64,000 nt of DNA from Hymenopellis radicata (GCA_015501595.1 JADNRX010000003.1:678879-742878); one strand, 5' to 3'. Shown: positions 32,069 through 44,824, counted from the stretch's first letter. The notes: generated from the sequence alone by a model not told the origin. Program-made: numbers and translations.

Positions 32069-32623
32069 TTATTCGTCGCTTTCATCCTCCAGCCTGGCCT
32101 GACGGAAAGGTTAACAAGCAGCGTTTGGTTTTCAGAAAGTAGGACGAACCTTGTTTGCGTCAAGTCCACCAAGCTCGGTGACAAGGCCGGAGAATGGGTA
32201 CTGCCTGTGCACGACGGGTGATTCCGGAGTAAGAACGTATTTTACGAGGAAGCCAAAGCCGACGAAGCCCATTGCGACAAAGGTGAATCGCCGGAGGGCA
32301 ATATGGGGAGCAATGGGTGGGATATCTGGACCCCACATGGAGTAGAGCTCGTCATATTCGTGCACCTAAGTAAGAAGGATAAGAGAATATTGGTGTCATA
32401 ATGGATGATGAGTCCGTACAGGATCGCCTATGTTTCGACGAAGCAGCGGGTCCTGCCAGCCGTACGGAGAAAGATACTGCCTGGAGACATTTGGGACCTT
32501 TGGGTAGGATTCATCGGTGTCCTCTGGTATTTCTACGGCCTCGCTGGCATAGCGCCTGGAGGCAGGGAGCGGGCGTGCGGCGACGGCGGCTGCACGGACA
32601 GCGCGCCTGGCGATGAAGGACAT
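32069..32623 (-). CDS. NADH:ubiquinone oxidoreductase subunit NDUFB8
   Basis: Accessory membrane-arm subunit of mitochondrial complex I. Three exons (32420-32623, 32150-32365, 32069-32098), 149 residues. An Arg/Ala-rich presequence precedes SPYGWQDPLLRRNIGDP, which joins across the first splice to VHEYDELYSMWGPD, the signature of the family; then comes one membrane segment near FTFVAMGFVGFGFLVKYV. The open frame extends upstream, but MSFIARRAVR is the sensible start. Divergent from the methyltransferase gene with about 200 bp between starts. Confidence 0.9.
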
Positions 32624-32825
32624 GGTGGTACGGGGGTAAAAGGGTGGGAAAGGGGACCCTGTCCCAAAGGCTTCCAGAATTGAACGGCCATCATGGATCC
32701 ATGCATCATGGGTTGAGCAAGCCGGTTCACTCAACTTGAATCAAATTGAACCTGTGGACTAGATCTCGCTTATATAGTCGACATTTCACAACTCGTCAAC
32801 CTGGTGGTTCGTCTTGACGTCCTCA

Positions 32826-34885
32826 ATGGCCGCTGCTCCCGCCGCCGCCGCTATCCCCGTCGCGGCGCCCGCCGTAAAGGACGTCGAGGCCCTCCTGCTC
32901 AAGGAGCGGAAGCATAGGCGCAGGCCCGGCGATGTCCCTTACCCTGTCGGCCACTCCATGCAGCTCTCCAACTAGTATGGCGCGTTATTTTCCATTATAT
33001 TATCTCCTCACCGTTGTCTCCAGCGATATCTGGGACCATATGTTCTACTCGAGTTGCTGCAGACGGAGCCTCTCTATGCACCAGTTCGAAACGCCCCCAG
33101 TGCTTGTGCTCGATCTCGGCTGTGGAGGCGGCTATTGGGCGCTAGAGGCTGCAAAAGAGTGGACAGTCAGTCCGCCCCCAACTTTACACTGAAATCGCGT
33201 TGACCGCTCTTGTACAGTCGAGTACCATCATTGGCTTCGACCTGCGCGACATCCAGCCGCGACTGTTCGAAGTTGCAACTCACAAAGACTTGGCGAGACG
33301 AGTCAAGTGGATGCACGGTAACCTGTGCGTTCCTTTACTGCTCAGTTCAATACTCCTCCCGCTATAACCGGCTTTCCAGTCTCGATGGCCTTCCATTTCC
33401 CCCCGACCATTTCGATTTCGTGCGGATTGCCCGTATCGGACTTGGAGTCCCTGAAGATGAGGTACGATCACTATCTTGCACCTTTTTTGCCGTACTAATG
33501 CACGTCGTGTCTAGTGGCAATATGTCCTGGAGGTTAGCAATGTTCGTAATCTGCTGTCTAATTTGACACCAAGAATAACAGGAAGTCGCTCGAGTCATGA
33601 AGCCAGGCGCTCCTCTTGAGGTTCGTCTTCCTCCATTGAATAAATTCGCGCTGTTCTCACATTACTGGTCGTCAAGATCCTTGAAGAAGACTTAATATTC
33701 CCCTGTTCAGAACCCATACGACAGAAATCACCGCCGCGCAGTCGTCCCTCATTAACCGTCGACCTTCCAATGTCACCAGACTCCATCCGGACTAGTCTAT
33801 ATTCTGGTCGCCCTTCTACGACGCTCATGTCCGAGTCTTGGCATATTAGCTTCGACGACGGTCCGGAACTGGGCATGACGGAACTGGGCATGAAACCCAT
33901 GGTCGGCCTCCCTACTCTTCAAGAATCGCCACCCTCGTCGTTCACTCATTCGGTATACCCCTCGCAGTACACACTACACTCCCCGTCCGCCTACACCGCG
34001 TCCACTTATGGCACGATTTCTACACTCATTAGCCCCATGTCGTCAGAAGATCACCATCACCATATCGAGGCTGAATCACATCCACAGGACCACACGAAAT
34101 TGAAGATTGCATGGGAAGCAATGCTCTCGAGACGGTTCTTATCCTCGCAGCTCTTATCCGTTCTCCCTTTCTATCTTTCCTCTTGTTTCACAGACGTTCA
34201 GTCCCACCCTACACTCGAGATCCCTCTCCCTCCAAATTCCGCCAACGCTTACTTGACGCACTCCACTAACGGCAACGGTCATTACCATGATTCTCATCAA
34301 TTTGATCTCGACTCCCAATTTGTCATGAAAACGGCGAGTGCTCGACGTTCCAACGACACTGACAATGCATCGCTACGGCACTCCATATTGCCTCGGAACG
34401 CCGCGCCATACTGGGCCACCATGCATCTCGCCAAAGTTGTGGAGACGATTGTTGGGTGTAAGGAATCCATCTGGGCCGAATACCAGCTTTTAAATACACC
34501 AGACCTTCCCCCTGTCGTCCGCACGGTGCGACCAAAAGATATCCGCGCATTCTCCCGACAGTCTTCTGTTCGGGAAGATTTTGACAGTGCATGGTCGAAT
34601 TGGCACAAGTAAGCACATAATATTTATCATCATTTCCCTCTGATCGGCTGCTCACGCTCTTCTTATTGCAGCGACATGATGGATCGTATCAACATGCGAC
34701 ACAGTGTCTCGGCTCAGCTGGGGTGGCCTGAGCCAGCGGGAGAGCGACCTGACTGGCGTATCTGGCGTGATAACGTCGATATAAAACCGGCGGACGAGCC
34801 TCCTCCTCAAGATCCCGCCAATTCTGGGACTGGTCCAAATTTGTGCCGAGCGATGAAAGGATTCGTTGCCTGGAAGCCGCGATAA
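32826..34885 (+). CDS. SAM-dependent methyltransferase with long disordered insert
   Basis: Eight exons: 32826-32974, 33024-33165, 33218-33324, 33380-33461, 33515-33532, 33582-33620, 33677-34608 and 34672-34885, 560 residues; exon 5 is only 18 nt. Class I Rossmann motifs: VLVLDLGCGGGYWALEAA (motif I), IIGFDLRD (motif II), FPPDHFDFVRIARIG, and EVARVMKPGAPLEILEEDLIFP. A Ser/Pro/His-rich insert of about 200 residues follows, then a conserved-looking C-terminal part (YWATMHLAKVVETIVGCKESIW). N-terminus Ala-rich. The substrate is unknown; this architecture is common in uncharacterised Agaricomycete methyltransferases. Confidence 0.82.
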
Positions 34886-35219
34886 AGCGTGCCCTTGTAA
34901 CGCCCCTTTAAGTATTCCCTCATCTATTTCCTCTCGATTTCAACTAGCTATACAATACAAGCCGACGGAATGCAGGAACCAGGTTGTACACACTGTTTAT
35001 GTTTATCCACTGCTGTAATACTCTGATATACCAGACGCTCGCGTAGACATGTAACACTACTAGCATCATTTATTCCCGGAATTCTGTATACATCTACATA
35101 TCTCCTCGTCGCGTTCTATATATACTGTTCAGGTTGGTGTTCGGTGTGCTTGCTATTACCTTCGATGCTAACGTTTTACTAGGAATCAGCAGGTTGTCTT
35201 TCGTTTTTGGACTTCGTCA
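34886..35219. other. Intergenic, convergent 3' flanks
   Basis: No gene or RNA recognised. Confidence 0.5.
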
Positions 35220-35480
35220 TCAAGAATCAAGGTCTCTCAGAACTGCTTCAAGTTCCTGAGTCTCTCGGCGACTTCTCCAGTCCAGGCTTCTTTCGACCGT
35301 CCACTGCAACACAGCGTGCGAGGAGTCGGTGAATACGAATGAAACATTTTCGGCTTCTAGATTGCCAAGATACATGTCACGATCGAAGCGGGCCGCTCTA
35401 TTCTGGATGTGGCGCAATTGTGACGCCATGGAGAACAGCTGGCGGCGCATCATTCTAGGTAGGACAGATGGTATGTACAT
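35220..35480 (-). CDS. Small hypothetical ORF, 86 codons
   Basis: Single-exon frame with two internal ATGs (MMRRQLF..., MASQLRHIQ...). Composition is protein-like (LGNLEAENVSFVFTDSSHAVLQWTVERSL), with a charged helical end. No family recognised, no clear promoter. It could be the last exon of an unrecognised gene or chance. Confidence 0.3.
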   Translation of the reverse strand: MYIPSVLPRMMRRQLFSMASQLRHIQNRAARFDRDMYLGNLEAENVSFVFTDSSHAVLQWTVERSLDWRSRRETQELEAVLRDLDS

Positions 35481-35789
35481 TATATTCAGCTGTTACTTAA
35501 ATAAGGCACAGGTTGGTTCTTTACATCGAGGAGCGAAAAAAACTTTGTGCAAATGTTTCAGCAACACACACAAGTCGAGCGCTCAAACGCAGATACTGCT
35601 CCTAACTTGGAATCTGCCGTTACACATCTGCGACTCCACTGCGCCAAACTTCATTACTACTATTAGGGGATGGTGTCTTGCGCCGGAGCGTGCTGTTCTT
35701 GACACAGCAGTCTTAATCATCAATAAATCACAAGTCCAATCAATTTGTAGCAAAGGTCAAGACAACACAAAACGAACGTCCTCCGTCAT

Positions 35790-36111
35790 TCAGCCGAGCG
35801 TGAAGCATCCGTGCGAAGAACCTAGTACGTCGAATGAATCAGCAATCCAGAGACACTTGGCAGCACTTACGACAGTCGTCGCAGCATACAAACTGCGCCT
35901 TCCCGCCTGGGCAGTAGCCCGCCGAGCCCGCATTGGAGTAAAACTGGCAAGTGACCTTGGGATCGCCCTTGTTGTAGCAATAGCAGTTCTCCTTCTTCTC
36001 GAGTGCGGATCTCATCTCGCGGGCAGCGCTCTGCTCCATGGCGGGCGTGGCATATGTGCTCACTGCACTCAGGAGGACGAGGAATGCGGCGAAGGGGGCT
36101 TGGAAATGCAT
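35790..36111 (-). CDS. Small secreted cysteine-rich protein
   Basis: Two exons (35871-36111 and 35790-35821) give 90 residues. A signal peptide of about 22 residues (MHFQAPFAAFLVLLSAVSTYA, cut at TP) is followed by a pro-like acidic/basic stretch and a domain with CYC, C, C, CC, C and C (8 Cys). The donor GTAAGT and the acceptor CTAG are good and 49 nt apart. If the intron is kept, the frame continues to a different end with CRKCC and a final Cys (10 Cys, stop at 35839). The compact Cys pattern suggests a disulfide-rich apoplastic protein; effector, antimicrobial or structural roles cannot be separated from sequence. Confidence 0.7.
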
Positions 36112-36769
36112 CTGGGAGGCGGGCGTCAACGTGACGAACGACGGGGAGGGAAGACGCGACTTGCCTGGTGAAGAATGGAAAATGGGTTGAAAGAAAACTT
36201 TAAGACTGGGTTGAACTCTGAAGAAAGAGCAAAGGAAGTTGTCTATTCCTCGCACTGTGTCCTTGCTTTTATGGGACTCGAACGCCAAGCGATGGGTTGC
36301 TCTGGGGTAGACCTCAGTAGCCCTTGCGCGTTTGACGGACTCCGAAGATAACTGGTGCATAGGAATGCTATACGCCAGATGTTGTCGGGTCACGAGAGTG
36401 GCGCAGCAGCGACGCCCCCTTCGCCTCACAACAGGTTTTCACAAGGCGTTAAGTACACGCGTTGAAGAACCCACTAAAGCGACTTGCGCACTCTTATGCC
36501 AACATGTAGCTTGCGAATTGAGAGCCGTAAAAATAACTTCACCCATAGAAGACGGGAAAAGTTCACACTCAACTTTGCGTATCGGACGGAGTGGCAATTG
36601 CGTATATATACCATCATATTGATCCACAAAGAAAATGCCACCGGCGAAGACGGGGGCCGCGGGAGAAGGTAGTAGGTACTGAGTAACTGATTGCTAAAGA
36701 GGATTGACGCGATGGACGTGTATAATAAAGCCGTGACCGCTCTGCAACGTGCACTCCATGGAATGGCGC
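36112..36769. other. Intergenic, no gene recognised
   Basis: Contains the promoter of the secreted protein (CATAAAAG on the minus strand near 36270) and the 3' flank of the F-box gene. Nothing else supported. Confidence 0.5.
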
Positions 36770-39638
36770 TCAAAAGTACGGTCCACCACGATGATTCCCA
36801 TCCTCACTAACCTTCCACCTCAACGCGCTCCTTCCAGCCATCCTTGCACCCACAACACCGTCCGAGTCGACTGTCTTCACCCACACCCTCGACTGGAAAC
36901 GGCATTCATACTCCCAGTCATCCGGAATGCCGTTAAACGAGAGTATCTCCAACGCGGGGCAAGTCCTAAAGAACATCACCGCACATTCCTGCTGCACAGG
37001 CTCCATCCCGTCGTCCACAGGATAATCCAATCGACGGCCAGCTCGCGTGAAGTCCGATATTTCGATGACGAACTGCTTCAAGTGGGGAAGATGCGTCGCA
37101 AGGCTATTTGCCAGTTGCATCTACAGGGACAAATTTAGTATATTATTATTATTATTCAGAGGTAGATGAGATGAACGTACCATGTCCCTCTCTCTATAAG
37201 GTGTCACAGGAACTTCCAGCGAAAAGATATTGGGAAAAGAAAGCGACAACCGCTGAATGTGCTCGTCCTCTTTGAAAGGGCCGCTCAGATACACCGCTTC
37301 AACATTCTCGAATGTGCGGATCTCAGTCTCCACAGATTCCCACTCATGGTTCAGAATCACAGTTTTGGTCGAAGACGGGAGCGCTTTAAGCGAATACATA
37401 TAATACGAAAGCTCTTCCAACTGGGGGACGCAGCGCGGGTAATCAATAAAACTGACGTTGCCAGCATCTTCCACGTTCCCCAAAGTTCCGTATCATTGTA
37501 CGAGACTTTGAGGAACGTCACAGCGGGAAAGCACCGAGCCAATAATCGCGTAACAGTGCCGCCCGTCAATTCCGAGTTCAGCGCCAAGTTCGTGACCGCC
37601 GGACAGATCGGGAAGGAATCGACGTCGGCCAGTTCATCAGAAGACGACGAGATTGACAGATAGCGAAGGGAGTGCAGGCTGGTGTTTATCAAGAGGCGGA
37701 GGGGAACGTGCTTCGCCGCAGTCTCCTCAAGTCCCGTCCCCCAATCGATGGTGCGCGGTCTTTGAATCGTGAGTGTGCGAAGGTCCCAACGAAGGTCCGC
37801 GTCGGGTACAGCCTCGACACGCAAAGAAGGATCAATGTCCAACGTGAAGTCGTGATTAGGATGGCGAGTAAGGCTCTTGGGAAAGTGGCCGATGGTGAGC
37901 GAGTGCAGATGAGGCCATTGTCCTATCATTACCCTCAGGACGCTGTAAAAAACTTGCCCGCATTGGACGGTATACGTCCCCGGGTCAGATTCACAGAGCC
38001 CACAGCTTGGATAAGGCAGGAACAACTTGATGTTTGAAAGACCACGCATAGATGTAACCACGGGGTGGAATAGAGATATTTGAGCGTCTCTCCGCTTCAC
38101 GTTGGCCCCAGTTACCATCGCATCAAATGCTGAGAGATTGAAGGAACGCAGGCGAGTGCACAGATCTGGACGAGTCGCTAGAAACTTTTCGAGTCGCAGA
38201 CCTCGCTCTCGTAATGGATCGCTGGCGTTGTTATCCAAAGCATTGATTCGATGAATCTGTAAAGCCGAAATAGGGCGGGCATATATGAGGTCGGTACACG
38301 TCTCATGAAGTTCCCTGCACAATGATGCAAGAGGAACGACAAGCGGTAATGGGAGGAAAGGAAATATATGATGACGAAGTTCCCGAGGAAGGAGCATGAA
38401 GGTCGATGTCCCTTGGATTTCATTTGGCGTATTTGAGAGTGCAGGAACAACTGGGGGTTCCAAATCAATAGGTGGCGGCAGCTCACTCATCCACTTCTCC
38501 ATGAACCCCACAGGGTTCTCAGTATCAAATGAGGGAGGATCAAACGTGAGGCTGATATCCCTCAGGCGCAATAGAATGACTGTGGCCAGGTCCTTGACGA
38601 CAAAGTCGGTCGGGAAGTAGTACTTGAGCGCACGAGCTTTGACCGTGGATTCGGTCATGATTGCGTACCACCCCGCAAGGAAGCTGAGACATCGGTCCAT
38701 GTACACTGAAATGAAGCTTGCGTCGACGCCATCCTCGTCACTGAACGCAGTCCAAAATGAGTGATGCAGAGGCTCCTTGAAGTCGGCGTATTCTTCGCGA
38801 TCAGTATTGTCAATGTTTGACCTGGTCAACGGTAGCTCCCACATCGTCGCTGGATTGGGGAAGGATGTGTCTCGCAAGAGTGGAGAACCAGAGTAGAAGT
38901 TTGGATCCACTATGAGAAGCATATTGAGCAAAAGATAATTTGCGATGGTGATATTGACGTAGGATATGATCGCATCCCGTTTCACGAAGGTTTCAGGCAC
39001 TGGAAAGTCGTAAGTCTCTTGCAGCAATGCAATAGGGTGTGTTAACTCACCACTTGGGGGAAGGTTATAGTGAAATCCCATATCGGTAAGAAGGACTCGC
39101 GGTTGCTGAGCAAGGTAGGCAAGAGAAGGCAGATAACGACCGGAGTCTGGATATTCTGCGAGAGCGTTGATGACGAGCGCAGTAGCAGCCCGATCAGCCT
39201 CCGGGGAGAGAGCGCGGTACCAGGTAACCTTGAAGCAGCGTGCGTTTGGTTCTGTGAGGGGGTTTGGGCCATTTAGGCCCTCAAGTCTGTCCAAAAATGC
39301 CTGAGGAAATAGATCGTCGTCCACCACGCCAGCTTCCCGCCAGGTTTCCGCCGACGCGTTTGGCTTCGGAAAGGTAGCGCGAATACGGTCACCACGTTCC
39401 GCTATGCAGGACGCCAGCTCATAGGCTAAGCTGGCCAAGTCACGCTGGCGCTGTGGCTGTCTCGAGGTATGCCTTATGAAGAAGTCAAGGCTGTCTCTGT
39501 GGGGATTGGGGAACGCGAGGAGAAAGTGATCCGCGATAACTGTAGAACGATGTGAGCTGTCATTAAGGAAAAGTCATGGCAAAGGTACCAACCATCCCAG
39601 CGTATGTTCTGAGACCGATGTGGCGTGAACGAAGACAT
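36770..39638 (-). CDS. F-box protein with leucine-rich-like C-terminus
   Basis: Four exons: 39593-39638, 37502-39539, 37181-37451 and 36770-37120, about 901 residues. It starts MSSFTPHRSQNIRWD and continues across the first splice into IADHFLLAFPNPHRDSLDFFIRHT, a start shared by many Agaricomycete paralogues. The F-box (LLPRELRHHIFPFLPLPLVVPLASLCRELHETC) lies near residue 400, followed by repeated Leu-rich segments typical of substrate-recognition halves (LHSLRYLSISSSS, VPQLEELSYYMYSLKALP). Probably an SCF ubiquitin ligase adaptor. The intron at 37452-37501 removes an apparent frameshift; an (ATT)n run lies in the last intron near 37140. Confidence 0.82.
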
Positions 39639-39837
39639 GATTGACCCCTAAAAGCCGTGACGTGGTTCGTCTTATCTGTTAGTGGCTTAATTACCATGTC
39701 ACGTAAGTCGACCATCGACCTGAAGGAGAGTGTAATTTAGTAAAGGAGTGTGCTATTACAAGGATATAGGGTAGGAGAACCTTATTATAAGATGAGCCAC
39801 CGGGGCACGTCATTAGTAGCTGCAATGGATTAGGGAA

Positions 39838-41195
39838 TTATTTCTTCAACAGCTTTTCGTGCAACTCCGCGCCCTTCAATCGCGCGCGCAAATACTCCAA
39901 TCGCGCTTCATACCGTCCGGCAACATCGAGGCGCCGTCTCCGAATATCCATCACATCCGTATCCATCTCTTCCGACCCCAGATCCACTGTATCCGACGAT
40001 CGCTCCCCCTCACGTAGGATGCTAAGCGGCAAGTGTCCCGCACTACGCGAAAGACTACCATGATTGCTCAACGCTGGTCTAACGGAAAGAGAGGACGTCC
40101 CCTGGGATGACAAAGAGGAAAGCGATCCCTTGCGGTGGAGTGGCGTTGCTTGAAAGGGCGATGCCCGGCTGGAGGTACTCCGAGAAAGAGGCTTTGCTTT
40201 CATGGAGCTTGCGGATCGCACGGAAAGTGCATCATTCGATGTATGTCGTTGATGTTTGGGCATCCGAGCATCGGGGAGGAGCATAGCCGATTTGGAAGTG
40301 GGATCTCGCCAGTCTGGATCTGTGAGAAGGATGGTGGTTGTAGTATGTCCCGGGGTTTGGTGATCTATATCTTGTTTTGATGGACGCGAAGCCGTGCTCT
40401 GTTCGAGTTCATCAAATGCCTTCATCACACGTCTTCCCTCCTCCTCGAGATCATTGATGAACTGTATGAGCTCTTTGGACGTGCTAAGTCCGCCATCTTC
40501 AAATATATCGTCTCCAGTTTCCAGCGTGAATTGTCGAGGGGGTGTAAGGTTACGGTTCGGAAAAGTCGACCGTGTGGGACTGAGTGGCGGGGAAAAGGTG
40601 TCAGAGCTCAAACTAGCTTTGTGCGACGACACAGATCTGGCATCGTGTGTAGTAGTACCAGAAGAGGTCGTGTGAATGGATGAAAGGCTCTGCTTCCGAG
40701 TAAGCTTTCTTGGGGTGAATGCACGCTTGAGCGAGTTTGTAGTTCCGCTCGCGCGGACGGAATTGTCTTTGGGAGCTTTGCGACTAGTCGCGCGTTTAAG
40801 AAAGGTGGTCACGCCCGAAGTAATGGATGTTTTCGCAGGATGTGGCGACGGGGACGACGTCCTCGGGATTTGAGGTGGAGGCGTAAGTGGCTGGAATACA
40901 ACTTTTCGCGATGATGAAGATGCCGCAGATGGCGCTACAAAACGTGCATCAGAGATGAGAATGTAAGCTGTCAGTAGGAGGACACATACCGCGACTGCGT
41001 CCGACGATAGTGACTGTGGGTGCGTCTATATGCTGACCTGCATGCCGTTCGAAGACGTCTTGTCGAAGTAGCCGATACTCTTCGTCACTGCAGAATAATT
41101 AAGACGAGATAACGGACAGCTGGGGAGAGCACAGACTTGAGTAGGCCCTCAGAATTAGCGGTAGCGAGTTCGTTGAGTCTCTGAGCAAGTGCCAT
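39838..41195 (-). CDS. Uncharacterised Ser-rich protein
   Basis: Three exons (41137-41195, 40990-41087, 39838-40934), 417 residues. The N-terminus MALAQRLNELATANSEGLLNDEEYRLLRQDVFER forms a short helical module seen at the start of many basidiomycete proteins. The middle is Ser/Thr/Pro-rich and disordered, with basic clusters, and the end (LDVAGRYEARLEYLRARLKGAELHEKLL) is a predicted coiled coil. No catalytic motif. The start is the first ATG that gives consistent phases; it lies about 300 bp from the divergent sterol reductase gene. Confidence 0.65.
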
Positions 41196-41406
41196 GATGA
41201 AGGAAGAAGGAAAAACACGTTGTAGTAGTCAGGGATACGAGAGGAGGAATTTTGAAGCATTAGGAGATGAGAGCGATCATGTCGTTGACAGGCAGATCAT
41301 AAGGTAGATCGACCAGACTAGCCGACCCAGCCCTTCTTTCTCCGAGTAATCTAAAAGTCGTGTTGGTGGTTAGTTACAAAAAAGGCAACTCGTCACACGG
41401 CCTCTC

Positions 41407-41500
41407 TTTCATCTGGTACGACTAAATTAGTTTACTAGTATTTGTACTAGCATTTTATCTATCGTTATGACATCGTTCTCGTTTCATCTGGTACGACTAA
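41407..41500. repeat. 19-bp direct repeat ending at a start codon
   Basis: TTTCATCTGGTACGACTAA occurs at 41407-41425 and 41482-41500; the last A of the second copy is the first base of the sterol reductase ATG. Identical over 19 bp, 75 bp apart. Confidence 0.8.
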
Positions 41501-43116
41501 TGTCGTCCCCGTCAAAATCGGCGAGCAGCAAGCTCAATCCTCGTACTACCGAATTCGAATTTCTTGGACCGCCTGGCGCGCTTTTCGTTACCCTCATTGT
41601 GCCCACTGTTACCTATTCGCTTTACTTTGGCTGCTCAGAGGAAACAGGTGGATGCCCACCGCCACTCGCGACTCTCCCAGACCGCGCCGTGCTCGCCCTA
41701 TCCAGCTTGGACTGGTGGAAGAGCCTCTGGGACACCCAGGCATTTCTTATTTACCTCGGATGGTACGCGTTTTGCGTCCTTGCTTGGGCCATCCTGCCCG
41801 GAGATCTCGTGGAAGGCGGCACCTTGCGCACGGGTGGCAAGAAGAAGTACAAGATTAATGGTACGTATCATTGACAGTCGCCAATGTCGCTGTTCTAAAA
41901 CAGATCTAGCATTCTCGACGTTCCTCCTTGCCATGGGCATCACCGCGGGCATTATCCAAAAATACGGTCCTCAGGCGTTCAGTATCGTATACGAGAAATG
42001 GGTCGGATTAGTTACTGCCTCCATTCTTATGTCTCTCTTCCAAGGCATTGCTGTGTACGCCATGTCCTTCCAGGAGGGCAAGCTGTTGGCTCTCGGTGGC
42101 AACTCGGGCAACTTCATCTATGACGTCCGTTATACTTGTGTCATCCCTTTCGCTTTCTCATTCTGAAATCCTTTCAGTTCTTCATTGGACGTGAATTGAA
42201 TCCGTCTATTGGCTCTTTCGATATCAAGTCATTCAATGAACTCCGTCCTGGTCTCATTTTGTGGGCTATCATCGACATCAGCATGGTCTGCGAGCAGGCT
42301 ACTCGACGCGGCGGCTTGACCAGTGTCACGGACTCCATGTGGCTCGTTCTCGCCTTCCAATCATTCTACGTGATAGACGGGCTCTACAACGAGGTCCGTT
42401 CCAAGTCGTACATGACGCGTGTCTCATAATGATGGACTCCATACAGCCTGCCATCCTAACTACGATGGATATTACCACCGATGGCTTCGGCTTCATGCTG
42501 GCGGTCGGGGACTTGGCTTGGGTTCCTTTCACGTATTCCCTCCAGGCCAGATACCTCGTCTTCAACCAGCTAGAGTTGGGTCCCTTCCTGACAGCTGTCA
42601 TCTTCGCCGTCAACTTGGCAGGTTACTATATTTTCCGTAGCGCAAATGGCGAGAAGAACGATTTCCGCAATGGCAGGAACCCAAAGAGTAAGCCACTTTG
42701 AGGAGCATTCGACGCGCCCTGACTATGCATACAGACCTCAAATATTTCACCACTGCATCTGGGTCGAAGCTTCTCACCTCCGGTTGGTGGGGTCGTTCAA
42801 GACACCCCAATTACTTGTAAGTCCTTTGAGCCGTCTCTTGCAATCGATATTGATTGTGTTAGTGGTGACCTACTCATGGCATTCGCGTGGTCTCTTCCCA
42901 CGGGCTTCGAAACTCCCATCACCTACTTCTACATTGGTTACTTCACCGTCCTCCTGATGCATCGCCAAAATCGCGATGACGAGAACTGCAAGAAGAAGTG
43001 AGCCCATCGGATTGTACCACTTGAACCATCGCTGATAATATGCGTTTAGATACGGGGCGGACTGGGAAAAATACAAGAAAATGGTTCCATATAAAATCAT
43101 ACCATACGTCTACTGA
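41500..43116 (+). CDS. ERG24: C-14 sterol reductase, copy 1
   Basis: Reduces the C14=C15 double bond after lanosterol demethylation in ergosterol synthesis, in the ER membrane with NADPH. Seven exons: 41500-41860, 41904-42124, 42178-42393, 42447-42687, 42735-42816, 42863-42997 and 43050-43116, 440 residues. Many membrane segments; family marks are [62 protein letters not shown] and the C-terminal [21 protein letters not shown]. An in-frame ATG 33 nt upstream (41467) adds MTSFSFHLVRL; the downstream ATG is preferred because copy 2 starts at the matching place. A second gene follows in tandem after about 80 bp. Confidence 0.93.
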
Positions 43117-43198
43117 TTTCTGTTCCTGATGTACTCATATAGGCTTTATTACTTGGACATTCCTACTTACTTTATAGTATCCTCCTGGTATGCTAGCT

Positions 43199-44824
43199 AT
43201 GTCACCAACGTCCAAGACGACGAGCAAGGAGCTCAATCCGTGCACGACCAAGTTCGAATTTTTCGGCCCGCCTGGTGCTCTTTTCATTTCTATCGTTGCT
43301 CCTTCGACCCCGTACTTGCTGTACTTCAGCTGCTCAAAAGAATCTGGCGGGTGTCCACCGTCTCTCGCATCACTCCCGAATCGTGCCTTGTTTGCATTGT
43401 CTAGTTTAGAATGGTGGAAGAATCTGTGGGACACTGAAGCTTCTCTCATTTACCTCGGATGGTACGCGTTTTGCGTGGTAGCGTGGGCTATTCTACCAGG
43501 GGAACAGGTGGAGGGTGGGGTGTTACGCACTGGCGACAAGAAAAAGTACAAGCTGAACGGTACGTCGTTATTCAAAGTCAAGATCCGTGTTTTGAAGTTT
43601 CTTAGCGCTCTCGACGTTACTCCTGGAACTGGGAATTACTGCTGGGATAATAAACAAGTACGGTCCCGAGGCGTTTACTATCATTTATCATAAATGGGTC
43701 GGCTTCGTCACCGCTGCGGTTTCAATGTCAATCTTCCTAGCCGTTATGGTGTACGTCATGTCCTTCCAAAAGGACAAGCTCTTGGCGCTCGGGGGTAACA
43801 CTGGCAATGTTATATACGACGTGAATCCTTGTCTTTCTTTGCTTCATCTCCTTCGGTCTGGACTAACCACCCCCGCGCATTGTAGTTTTTCATTGGTCGC
43901 GAATTGAATCCCTCGATTAGATCTTTTGATATCAAATCATTCAACGAGGGGCCTGGCTTAATCCTATGGACGCTCATCGACATTAGCATGGTTTGCGAGC
44001 AGGCGACACGTCGGGGCGGTTTAGCCAATGTGACCGACTCTATGTGGCTTGTTCTCGTCTTCCAGTCTTTCTACGTCATAGACTCGCTCTATAACCAGGT
44101 CTGTTCGCATTCAACATTTGTCGTGGTGCCTTGACTCAACCAAATAGTCTGCCATTCTAACGACGATGGATATCACCACGGACGGTTTCGGTTTCATGCT
44201 AGCTGTCGTGATCTTGCCTTTGTTCCGTTCACGTACTCTCTCCAGGCTAGATACCTCGTTTTCAACCAGATCGAGTTGGGAGCTTTGCTTACGGCTGGGT
44301 CTTCGTGGTCAACGCGTTGGGCTACTACATCTTCCGGAACGCGAACAGCGAGAAGAATGATTTCCGCAATGGCAAGAATCCGACGAGTGAGTCGAGTTTC
44401 TATCAGTGTTCGACGTAGTTCTGAATGTAGAACAGATCTGCAATACTTTACCACGGAGTCTGGGTCGAAGCTTCTCACGTCGGGTTGGTGGGGTCGCTCG
44501 AGGCATCCGAACTACTTGTAAGCCCAGTTCGACCACTCTCGTATAATCCTTGGCTTGACCAATGCGATGATAAGCGGCGATCTGCTTATGGCCTTGGCGT
44601 GGTCTCTACCCACCGGATTTGACACTCCTATCACGTACTTTTATGTCGGTGTCTTCACGGTCATGTTGATGCACCGCCAACACCGGGATGACGAAAACTG
44701 CAAGAAAAAGTGAGCTCATCTCCTTCTCGTTTCACTTTGGGTTCTGACGCTTGTCAGATACGGAGCTGACTGGGAAAAATACAAGAAGATGGTTCCATAT
44801 AAGATCATACCATATGTATATTAA
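43199..44824 (+). pseudogene. C-14 sterol reductase, copy 2, frame broken in exon 4
   Basis: Tandem duplicate of the preceding gene with the same seven-exon plan: 43199-43559, 43606-43820, 43886-44098, 44148-44386, 44436-44517, 44575-44709 and 44758-44824. Exons 1, 5, 6 and 7 have exactly the lengths of copy 1; exons 2 and 3 lost whole codons. Exon 4 is two bases shorter, and conservation ([20 protein letters not shown], then VFVVNALGYYIF) shows one base missing near 44207-44209 and one near 44296-44299. As read, translation ends at 44360. Everything else, including splice sites and the C-terminus, is preserved, so the damage is recent or is sequence error. Confidence 0.8.

Noticed and set aside
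37138..37156. (ATT)n run
   Set aside because: Short simple repeat inside an intron of the F-box gene; no further meaning seen.
37440..37505. Apparent frameshift in the F-box gene
   Set aside because: A normal 50-nt GT-AG intron (37452-37501) restores the frame with correct phases.
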